In this document: positions 1 through 7,088 of the stretch, piece after piece
How positions within the stretch are numbered: position 1 is the first letter of the stretch
Layout: each line of letters starts with the position of its first letter
DNA from: Candidatus Zixiibacteriota bacterium
Lineage (GTDB): Bacteria; Zixibacteria; MSB-5A5; GN15; PGXB01
Length of the DNA: 7,088 bases
Reading direction: 5' to 3'
Assembly (NCBI GenBank): GCA_020345705.1
Contig: CP070766.1
Coordinates: 196,753-203,840, forward strand
Program-made: the position numbers and the translations under genes
Notes under the pieces: model-generated
Seen by the model: only the letters and a program-made list of their open reading frames with translations
The model's database searches: none
Told to the model about the DNA's origin: nothing

Positions 1-1158
1 CTGGAACAGGACACCGCCCCTGACGTACTTATAGACCATCTCGCCCCGGGGCCGGCCATGCGCGATTTCCGGAAGAGCCAGAAGGCGCCGGTTCTTCTTC
101 TTTTTCATCAGCGCCAGAGCCTCATCGTCATACCCGGGGGCAAGAACACATTCCACAAAGTGGGTCTCATGTATCAGCCGGGCGGCATCCAAATCGACGA
201 GCTTGTTCAGCCCGATGATCGATCCAAAGGCCGACAGAGGGTCCGATGCCAGGGCGTCTCGGTAGGCATCAGCGATTGTCTTCCCAGCCGCTGCACCGCA
301 GGGATTGGCATGTTTGACGACGCAGGCAAAAGGTTCGTCAAAATCCAGAAGCATGTCCAGAGTGGCATCAAGATCTGCAAGGTTGTTATAAGACAGTGCC
401 TTGCCGGATAGAACCTGTGCGTTTCGCAGGCTCGGCCCTTTGAACTGCTCGTCGGAATAGAACGCGCCTTTTTGATGGGGATTTTCCCCGTAACGCAGGC
501 TCGATTTAAGGGAGAAAGACACATCAAGCCTCGGGGGAAATTGATCCTCGGACTCGTGTCGGCCGAAAGCGAAGTAATTGGATATCGCTCGATCGTACCG
601 ATTGGTCAGATCAAAGGCGCGCCCGGCCAGGGACTTTCGGAATTCCAGCGAGGTGGCGCCATCGTTCTTCTCGAGTTCTTCCGTAACGCGTGAATAGTCT
701 TCGGGAGTGGTAACCACAATGACCCCGGCGAAATTCTTGGCCGCCGCCCGAACCATGGTCGGGCCGCCGATATCAATATTCTCGATTATCTCAGACTCGG
801 TCGCCTTCAGTTCGGTGACCGTCTTTTCAAACGGATAAAGGTTGACGACCACCATGTCGATTGTCTTGTATTCCTGGCGGGTCAACTCAGCGCAGTCTTC
901 TTCATTGTCGCGCCGGTAGAGAATTCCGGCATGGACTTTGGGGTGCAGAGTCTTGACCCGACCGCCAAGTATTTCCGGCGCACCAGTGAACGTCGAGACA
1001 GATACCGCATGTACATTTTCCTTTTTAAGGGCCGCCAGGGTGCCGCCGGTCGAAAGGATTTCTACGTCATATTTAGCCAGCGTCCGCGCCAAGTCTATCA
1101 GTCCGGTCTTATCGTAAACCGAGACCAGTGCCCGCTTTACTTTAATAAGGTCACTCAT
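1..1158 (-). CDS. purH: Bifunctional AICAR formyltransferase / IMP cyclohydrolase, C-terminus cut by window edge
   Basis: Catalyses the last two steps of de novo IMP synthesis in the cytoplasm: formyl transfer from 10-formyl-tetrahydrofolate to AICAR, then ring closure to IMP. The frame is open from the start to base 1, giving 386 codons of a protein usually about 510-530 residues long, so roughly the last quarter is outside. The N-terminal cyclohydrolase domain shows STGGT (36-40), GRVKTLHPKVHAG (about 66-78), NLYPF (106-110) and IDIGGPTMVRAAAKN (128-142). The residues matching human ATIC Lys66, Tyr104, Asp125 and Lys137 are all present. The transferase domain shows RYGENPHQ (222-229) and KHANPCG (282-288), which contains the catalytic Lys-His pair. 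SAFGS (309-313) replaces the more usual SAFGG. The ATG at 1158 is chosen because an AGGG lies 8 bases upstream; an in-frame ATG at 1164 overlaps the purC stop as ATGA. No frameshift is seen. Confidence 0.96.
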   Translation of the reverse strand, partial: MSDLIKVKRALVSVYDKTGLIDLARTLAKYDVEILSTGGTLAALKKENVHAVSVSTFTGAPEILGGRVKTLHPKVHAGILYRRDNEEDCAELTRQEYKTIDMVVVNLYPFEKTVTELKATESEIIENIDIGGPTMVRAAAKNFAGVIVVTTPEDYSRVTEELEKNDGATSLEFRKSLAGRAFDLTNRYDRAISNYFAFGRHESEDQFPPRLDVSFSLKSSLRYGENPHQKGAFYSDEQFKGPSLRNAQVLSGKALSYNNLADLDATLDMLLDFDEPFACVVKHANPCGAAAGKTIADAYRDALASDPLSAFGSIIGLNKLVDLDAARLIHETHFVECVLAPGYDDEALALMKKKKNRRLLALPEIAHGRPRGEMVYKYVRGGVLFQ

Positions 1159-1160
1159 TT

Positions 1161-2057
1161 TCATAACCCTAACAATAGTCCGGCCACTTCCCTGTACTTG
1201 GCGGCCGATTTTTCCACGATTTCCTCCGGCAATTCGGGCGCCGGAGGCGTCTTGTCCCAATCAAGGCCCGCAAGATAATCGCGAATGAACTGCTTGTCAA
1301 ACGAGGGCTGACTTCGGCCGGGAGTATAGCGGTCGAGCGGCCAGAATCGGGAACTGTCGGGTGAGAGGACCTCATCGATCAGAATAAATTTCCCTTCTCT
1401 GAAACCAAATTCGAATTTTGTGTCGGCGATAATTATCCCCTGGCCCCGGGCATAATCGGCCGCCCTGGTATAAACGGCAATCGATTTATCACGACACAGC
1501 TCGGCCGTTTCCCGGCCGATCAGGCCAACCATCTGATCGAATGATATATTCTCGTCATGGCCGCTTTCGGCTTTGGTTGACGGCGTGAAAATCGGCGCGG
1601 GAAGTTTGTCGGATTCTCTCAAATCGGGCGGGAAGCTAAATCCGTGGACGTCGTTGGAACCGTCTTTCCTTGCTTCGACAAGTTCCTTCCACATGGAACC
1701 GGAGATATAACCTCGAACGATGCATTCCGCATCGACACGTTCAGCCTTGACCACGAGCATCGAGCGTCCCTCAAGAATATCCCGGTGCTTTTTCAGATCT
1801 TCGGGGTATTCACCGACGTTAGCCGTGATGAGGTGCGATTCAATCACATCCTTAAGGAAGTCGAACCAGAACAGTGACATCTGCGTCAGGACGCGGCCCT
1901 TGCCTGGGATGCCGTTGGGAAGCACCACGTCAAAGGCCGAGACTCTGTCAGAGGCGATTATCAAAAGCCTGTCTCCGAGATCGTACACATCTCGGACCTT
2001 GCCGCGGCTGAAAAGAGGGTATTCTTTGATATCTGTCTGCATGATCGCTTTATTCAT
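1161..2057 (-). CDS. purC: Phosphoribosylaminoimidazole-succinocarboxamide (SAICAR) synthetase
   Basis: ATP-dependent ligase joining aspartate to CAIR to give SAICAR in purine synthesis. The 298-residue protein is complete. It shows RGKVRDVYD (18-26), the first SAICAR synthetase signature around LLIIASDRVSAFDVVLP (31-47), RGYISGSMWKE (115-125), FTPSTKAESGHDENISF (157-173), and the second signature LIDEVLSPDSSRFWP (226-240). The length matches the long, yeast Ade1-like form rather than the roughly 237-residue form of E. coli and Bacillus. Start choice: an in-frame ATG at 2066 directly abuts the strong GGGGAGG (2068-2074), leaving no room for the ribosome. The ATG at 2057 lies 10 bases past it, and homologues as I recall them begin close to this MNKAIMQTDI sequence. 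It overlaps the end of purN by 8 bases, and its stop shares bases with an upstream candidate purH start, implying translational coupling on both sides. Confidence 0.97.
   Translation of the reverse strand: MNKAIMQTDIKEYPLFSRGKVRDVYDLGDRLLIIASDRVSAFDVVLPNGIPGKGRVLTQMSLFWFDFLKDVIESHLITANVGEYPEDLKKHRDILEGRSMLVVKAERVDAECIVRGYISGSMWKELVEARKDGSNDVHGFSFPPDLRESDKLPAPIFTPSTKAESGHDENISFDQMVGLIGRETAELCRDKSIAVYTRAADYARGQGIIIADTKFEFGFREGKFILIDEVLSPDSSRFWPLDRYTPGRSQPSFDKQFIRDYLAGLDWDKTPPAPELPEEIVEKSAAKYREVAGLLLGL
1167..1170 (-). promoter_or_regulatory. Weak ribosome binding site for purH
   Basis: The coding strand reads AGGG inside the last codons of purC, 8 bases before the ATG at 1158 but only 2 bases before the ATG at 1164. 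This spacing favours the later start. The match is short, so coupling to purC translation probably contributes. Confidence 0.5.
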
Positions 2058-2658
2058 CTTTCGCATACCTCCCCTGAATCAGATTTTCAAGAGCCTGAGG
2101 ATAGATTTTATGTTCAACTTCCAATACTCTTGCCGCCAGGGTATCCGGCGTGTCACCGGCCATAACAGGAATTCTTTCCTGTATGATTATCTCACCGTGA
2201 TCGTAGATTTCATCGACCAGATGCACGGTCGCGCCGGATTCTTTGTCGCCCGAGGCAAGAACCGCTTCATGCACATGATGACCGTACATCCCCTTCCCCC
2301 CGTACCTGGGCAAAAGGGCCGGGTGTATATTGGTGATTCGGTCTTTATATCTTCGCACCACCGGAGATGGAACCAGCTTCAGATAGCCGGCCAGAGCAAT
2401 ATATTCAACTTCGTATTCCTCGAGCATTTCCAGAAGGTCCTTTTCAGCTTCTTCACTGCCGGGATAATCCTTTTTTCTGAAGACAAAAGTGTCGATGCCG
2501 GCATTCCTGGCCCGCTCCAATCCGTAGGCATTGCTCTTGCTTGAAACGACAAGGACGATTTCTCCGGAAAGCTTTCCGGAGTTGGTGGCGTCAATCAGCG
2601 ACTGAAGATTGGTGCCCCCGCCGGAAATAAAAACGGCAATCTTAGCTCGAGAGTTCAT
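2050..2658 (-). CDS. purN: Phosphoribosylglycinamide (GAR) formyltransferase, 10-formyl-THF dependent
   Basis: Transfers the formyl group of 10-formyl-tetrahydrofolate to GAR, the third step of purine synthesis. The 202-residue length is typical of the family. The N-terminal nucleotide-binding fold begins KIAVFISGGGTNLQ (6-19), a GGGTN version of the usual SGNGSN phosphate loop. The catalytic residues equivalent to E. coli Asn106, His108 and Asp144 are visible as Asn110 and His112 in NIHPALLP and Asp153 in YDHGEII. After the NIHP motif comes an enlarged glycine/histidine-rich stretch, YGGKGMYGHHVHEAV (119-133), longer than in E. coli. I recall similar inserts from Bacteroidota-type PurN proteins. 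The start is well supported: AGGAG lies 7 bases before the ATG, inside the last codons of gatB, and the two genes overlap by 17 bases. The stop lies inside the start region of purC. Confidence 0.97.
   Translation of the reverse strand: MNSRAKIAVFISGGGTNLQSLIDATNSGKLSGEIVLVVSSKSNAYGLERARNAGIDTFVFRKKDYPGSEEAEKDLLEMLEEYEVEYIALAGYLKLVPSPVVRRYKDRITNIHPALLPRYGGKGMYGHHVHEAVLASGDKESGATVHLVDEIYDHGEIIIQERIPVMAGDTPDTLAARVLEVEHKIYPQALENLIQGRYAKDE
2068..2074 (-). promoter_or_regulatory. Strong ribosome binding site deciding the purC start
   Basis: The coding strand reads GGGGAGG, a near-perfect Shine-Dalgarno core lying in the Gly-Arg codons near the end of purN. It touches the ATG at 2066 with only one base between, too close to serve it, but sits 10 bases from the ATG at 2057. 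Confidence 0.7.
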
Positions 2659-4111
2659 CGAGTTTCTCCTGTAGTAACTTTCGGGCCGCCTCAGGGTTGG
2701 CCATACCTTTAGTCTTTCTCATGACCTGGCCGACGAAATAGTCAAATACCCCGGTCCTGCCTGACAGGTACCGTCTCAGATTCTTATCATTCTCAGCCAG
2801 GACTTCTTCGATTACTTTCCTTAATTTTGAAATATCCGTTATCTGAGTCAACCCTTTGTGCTCAATAATTTCTGCGGCCGGCCGGCCGGTTTTCAGCATT
2901 TCGCCAAAAACGACCTTGGCGATCTTTCCGGAAATTCGGCCGGATTTTATCTGTCCAAGCAGGTCAGCCAGCATCGGGGGCTTGACGCGCAGAGAGGCGA
3001 CACCTGTTTTCTCTTCATGTAATACTCTAAGTAATTCCGTTAATGTCCAATTTGCGGCCAGCTTACCGTCATCAAAATCGCACATGACCTTCTCGTAATA
3101 ATCCCCCAGCTCCCGGCTATCGGTCAGCACCCCGGCGTCGGCCTCGTGAATATGGTACTGCCCAATAAAACGCCGCTTTCGCTCATCGGGAAGTTCCGGA
3201 AGCCCGGCTTGCATTTCTTTCAGCCAGGCGTCATTGACAATAAGGGCAACCAGATCAGGTTCCGGGAAATAGCGATAGTCTTCAGATTCTTCTTTGGTCC
3301 GCATCGGTTCTACCGTCTGACGGTCCTCATTCCAGAGCATTGTGCACTGTTCGATCATTCCGCCCGATTTCAGCAGTTTTGTCTGACGGTCAATTTCGAA
3401 TGCCAGAGCTTTTTCGAGGAACCTGAAAGAATTCAGGTTCTTGACCTCGGTTCTGACCCCGAACTCGGATGCGCCGACGGGACGAACCGATACATTGGCG
3501 TCACACCGCAGTTGCCCCTTTTCCATGTCGGCGTCGGAGACGTCCAGATATTGCAGGATTTGCCTCACCCTGGTCATGCACCTGCGGGCTTCGGCGGGTT
3601 TTAGCACCTCAGGCTCAGTTACTATCTCAATAAGAGGCACACCGCAGCGATTGAGATCGACCCGGGAAAAACTTTCACCGGATTCAGAGTGCAGCAATTT
3701 CCCGGCGTCTTCTTCCAGGTGGATTCTCTTCAATCTGATAGCTTTTGCCTTATGCGCGTCAGAGGCTTCGAGACCGACACAACCTCCCAGGCCCAGCGGC
3801 TGATCATATTGGGAGATTTGATACCCTTTGGGAAGATCGGGATAGAAGTAGTTCTTCCGGGCAAAAACAGAGCGCTCCTGCACTTCACCGCCGACGGCAA
3901 GAATCATCAATATGGCGCATTCCACCGCTTTTTTGTTCAACACCGGCAAGGCTCCGGGCAGACCCAGACACACCGGGCAGGTCAGGGTGTTGGGCGGCGC
4001 GCCGTAGCCGACTTTGCAGCCGCAGAATATCTTGGTTTTGGTCCTGAGTTGGGCATGCACCTCAAGGCCGATAACCGATTCATACTCCCCGCTGTTATTC
4101 TTATCAGTCAT
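2642..4111 (-). CDS. gatB: Asp-tRNA(Asn)/Glu-tRNA(Gln) amidotransferase subunit B
   Basis: tRNA-binding and kinase subunit of the GatCAB amidotransferase. It phosphorylates the carboxylate of mischarged Glu-tRNA(Gln) or Asp-tRNA(Asn) and transfers ammonia supplied by GatA. The 489 residues are full length. The cradle domain opens with YESVIGLEVHAQL (10-22). The zinc-site cysteines are all present as a CxC at 30/32 and a CxxC at 45/48. They are followed by GLPGALPVLN (50-59), KNYFYPDLPKGYQISQYDQPL (86-106), the HLEEDAGKL motif (131-139), and DLNRCGVPLIEIVTEP (152-167). The C-terminal helical/YqeY-like tail ends with YFVGQVMRKTKGMANP (458-473). The start is an ATG preceded by AGGGAG with a short 3-base spacer, 10 bases after the stop of the hydrolase gene. 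The last codons overlap purN. The gene stands apart from gatA because the hydrolase gene lies between them. Confidence 0.98.
   Translation of the reverse strand: MTDKNNSGEYESVIGLEVHAQLRTKTKIFCGCKVGYGAPPNTLTCPVCLGLPGALPVLNKKAVECAILMILAVGGEVQERSVFARKNYFYPDLPKGYQISQYDQPLGLGGCVGLEASDAHKAKAIRLKRIHLEEDAGKLLHSESGESFSRVDLNRCGVPLIEIVTEPEVLKPAEARRCMTRVRQILQYLDVSDADMEKGQLRCDANVSVRPVGASEFGVRTEVKNLNSFRFLEKALAFEIDRQTKLLKSGGMIEQCTMLWNEDRQTVEPMRTKEESEDYRYFPEPDLVALIVNDAWLKEMQAGLPELPDERKRRFIGQYHIHEADAGVLTDSRELGDYYEKVMCDFDDGKLAANWTLTELLRVLHEEKTGVASLRVKPPMLADLLGQIKSGRISGKIAKVVFGEMLKTGRPAAEIIEHKGLTQITDISKLRKVIEEVLAENDKNLRRYLSGRTGVFDYFVGQVMRKTKGMANPEAARKLLQEKLDELSS
2666..2670 (-). promoter_or_regulatory. Ribosome binding site for purN inside gatB
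   Basis: The coding strand reads AGGAG, within the Gln-Glu codons of the gatB tail, 7 bases before the purN ATG at 2658. This is the best-placed Shine-Dalgarno site in the window and could allow purN to initiate without coupling. Confidence 0.75.
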
Positions 4112-4114
4112 TGT

Positions 4115-4120
4115 CTCCCT
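4115..4120 (-). promoter_or_regulatory. Ribosome binding site for gatB, short spacer
   Basis: The coding strand reads AGGGAG in the 10-base gap between the hydrolase stop and the gatB ATG, the only real intergenic space in the window. The spacer to the ATG is only 3 bases, shorter than ideal. Confidence 0.55.
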
Positions 4121-4121
4121 T

Positions 4122-4919
4122 TCAGACTGCCGTCCCTTTCTCCACTTCCCCGAAGAAACTGTCCAGGCAGTTATTCAGCCTGTCCGGCACTTCCATGTTT
4201 ACCACGTGGCCGGTGTCTGAAAATACTTCAAGTCTGGAACCGGGGATGACTTCATGAAGCTGTCCGGCCAGCGGTCTCAGGAAAATATCGCGCTGCCCCA
4301 CAGCAACCAAAGTTGGGATTTCCAAATTGCCGGCCAGCTTGAGGTCGTCACGCTTGACATATTTCCCCTTCATGGGATCAAGCCAGGGACCGCCGCGAAA
4401 TTCAGATATCATAAATCCCAGCTTATCCCGAAGGTCTTTTCGGTGTTTATCATAGTATGAAAGAATAGACGACATATACTGTTGTTTAGCTTCCTCTACC
4501 CCTTGTTCCTTCGCGAGAGGCGCAAAATCATGATACCTTCTGGAGCCCTGCCAGCCCGCCGCGACCGAACCGATGAGGGTCAGCGATAATAGCCGTTCCT
4601 GATGATCAATGGCAAAAGCCAGAGCGTCGCCGCCGCCCATCGAAAAACCAACCAGATGAAACCGCAACAATCTCAGATGATCCGCGAGATTCAGCAAATC
4701 AGCCGTGCGATCCTCGCGGGCATAACCGGTCTGAGGCGAATCGGATTTGCCGTGCCCCCGGGCATCGAAGACAATGGCCGTACGATTCCGGGAAAAGAAA
4801 TCGAATTGGTCCTGCCACATCCGGGTATCGAGTGTAAATCCGTGAAGAAAAACGACCGGCGTCCCCGTCCCGCCGATTTCATAATATATATTTACACCTT
4901 TGGAATCGAAACGCGGCAT
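4122..4919 (-). CDS. Alpha/beta-fold hydrolase of unknown substrate
   Basis: A 265-residue protein with the complete alpha/beta-hydrolase signature. The oxyanion-hole motif HGF is at 26-28 in VVFLHGFTLD, and DARGHGKSD is at 52-60. The nucleophile elbow GFSMGG (91-96) carries Ser93. The acid is Asp211 in GQRDIF and the catalytic His238 sits in DTGHVVNME. A helical cap lies at about 120-190. There is no signal peptide or membrane segment, so it is probably cytoplasmic. The overall look recalls 3-oxoadipate enol-lactonase/esterase-like proteins, but nothing fixes the substrate (ester, lactone, thioester and C-C hydrolases all share these motifs). A TTG at 4937 would extend it by six residues into gatA. 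The ATG at 4919 is preferred: it falls one base after the gatA stop, has GAGG 10 bases upstream, and gives the usual short lead into the first strand. Its position between gatA and gatB is unusual. Confidence 0.93.
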   Translation of the reverse strand: MPRFDSKGVNIYYEIGGTGTPVVFLHGFTLDTRMWQDQFDFFSRNRTAIVFDARGHGKSDSPQTGYAREDRTADLLNLADHLRLLRFHLVGFSMGGGDALAFAIDHQERLLSLTLIGSVAAGWQGSRRYHDFAPLAKEQGVEEAKQQYMSSILSYYDKHRKDLRDKLGFMISEFRGGPWLDPMKGKYVKRDDLKLAGNLEIPTLVAVGQRDIFLRPLAGQLHEVIPGSRLEVFSDTGHVVNMEVPDRLNNCLDSFFGEVEKGTAV

Positions 4920-4920
4920 G

Positions 4921-6350
<1,430 letters not shown>

Positions 6351-6351
<1 letters not shown>

Positions 6352-7088
6352 CACAAGAACGGAAGATATTTGTCTATTTCATAATCGGTCACGTTCATGC
6401 GATAGGCGTCCCACTCGACTCTCTTATTGGCAACGAGAGCGTCAAAAATATGATCCCCGAGCGTCTCGCGGATCAGTTCGGAATTCTCCATTGCCCGGAT
6501 GGCATTTTCCAGCGAGTCGGGCAGGGATTCGATGTTGAGCGACTCTCTTTTCTCCCGGTTCATCTCGAAGATATTCTCTTCAATGGCCGGCGGAAGCGGA
6601 TATTTGTTTTTGATACCGGCCAGTCCCGAGGCCAGCAGTACGGCGAAGGCGAGATAGGGATTACAGGCCGGGTCGGGCGAACGCAGTTCGACGCGGGTGG
6701 ACCTTTCGCGACCGGACTTGAACACAGGCACCCGGATCAGGCTCGAGCGGTTACGTGTGCCCCACGAGATGTAAACGGGCGCTTCATATCCGACGACAAG
6801 CCTCTTGTATGAATTGACCCACTGATTCATTACCAGCGTGCATTCGTTTATGTGCTTGAGAATTCCGGAGAGGAAGTTGCAGGCCAGTTTGGAGAGATTG
6901 TTGGACGCGCTTCTATCGAAAAAGAGATTCTTGTCGTTTTCAAAAATCGACATATGAGTATGCATACCGGAGCCGTTTTCCTCGAAAATGGGTTTGGGCA
7001 TAAATGAGGCAAAGACCTCGTTCTGCATGGCGATTTCCTTGACGACGAATTTGTAAATCTGCACGAAATCGGCCATCACCAGCGCTTC
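6351..7088 (-). CDS. glnA: Glutamine synthetase type I, C-terminal half only (N-terminus outside window)
   Basis: ATP-dependent condensation of glutamate and ammonia to glutamine. The frame is open to the right edge; 245 residues are visible of a protein usually about 440-470 long. It enters at EALVMADFVQIYK and contains the ATP-binding signature around KPIFEENGSGMHTHMS (visible residues 32-47). It also has NQWVNSYKRLVVGYEAPVYIS (88-108) with its conserved arginine-rich continuation, and ELRSPDPACNPYLAF (134-148), and ends in KYLPFL. It resembles the GSI-alpha subgroup more than enteric GSI-beta. Where E. coli has the adenylylated Tyr397 in NLYDLPPEE, this protein reads NIFEM, with Phe (codon 6567-6569) in place of Tyr, so control by adenylylation is unlikely. 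The start, promoter and any nitrogen-control site lie beyond 7088. Its stop codon overlaps the gatA start. Confidence 0.97.

Noticed and set aside
91..110. A-rich run in purH (Lys-Lys-Lys-Lys) as a possible programmed -1 frameshift site
   Set aside because: In frame it reads ATG AAA AAG, so the base before AAA is G and the canonical A AAA AAG slippery heptamer is not formed. The original frame continues open and matches PurH on both sides.
207..527. A 106-codon minus-strand frame inside purH
   Set aside because: It runs in another frame of the same strand through the conserved PurH transferase motifs and shows no similarity to any family I recognise.
2058..2066. ATG at 2066 as the purC start
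   Set aside because: It directly abuts the Shine-Dalgarno sequence, leaving no spacer, and adds three residues not expected from homologues. The ATG at 2057 is better placed.
1720..2544. A 274-codon open frame on the plus strand opposite purC and purN
   Set aside because: It is antisense to two fully conserved enzymes, spans their junction, and its translation shows no recognisable domain. It is a shadow frame.
4112..4121. Possible promoter or terminator between the hydrolase gene and gatB
   Set aside because: The gap is only 10 bases and is occupied by the gatB ribosome binding site; there is no hairpin or T-run.
3689..4249. A plus-strand open frame opposite the start of gatB
   Set aside because: It overlaps the conserved GatB zinc-site region on the other strand and shows no family motifs; other long plus-strand frames in the window are rejected for the same reason.

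Overview
This is a bacterial chromosomal segment with moderate GC (a little above 50% by eye), coding almost wall to wall. All seven genes lie on the minus strand, so the operon reads from right to left. In transcription order they are: the 3' half of a glutamine synthetase gene (glnA, cut by the right edge), gatA, an alpha/beta-hydrolase gene, gatB, purN, purC, and the first three quarters of purH (cut by the left edge). No gap between genes exceeds 10 bases. Most junctions are overlaps, and several ribosome binding sites lie inside the upstream gene's last codons. I see no tRNA, rRNA, insertion sequence, CRISPR array, intergenic promoter or terminator. The promoter must lie beyond position 7088 and the operon's end before position 1.

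The right part (about 2640-7088) concerns glutamine and its use in translation. Glutamine synthetase makes glutamine. GatA and GatB are two of the three subunits of the amidotransferase that uses glutamine to convert Glu-tRNA(Gln) or Asp-tRNA(Asn) into Gln-tRNA(Gln) or Asn-tRNA(Asn). The third subunit, GatC, is not encoded here. An intact, uncharacterised alpha/beta hydrolase sits between gatA and gatB. The left part (1-2658) holds de novo purine genes: GAR transformylase (purN), SAICAR synthetase (purC) and the bifunctional AICAR transformylase/IMP cyclohydrolase (purH).

The lineage cannot be fixed from this window. The long PurC form (about 298 residues), the PurN variant with GGGTN and a YGGKGMYG insert, and the glutamine synthetase lacking an adenylylation tyrosine recall Bacteroidota/FCB-type and related uncultured phyla (for example Zixibacteria-like). 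This is recollection of family features, not a search result.

The content is conserved housekeeping metabolism and I find no convincing undescribed system. The points most worth a second look are the hydrolase embedded between gatA and gatB, the absent gatC, and the tight coupling of a glutamine producer to a glutamine consumer.
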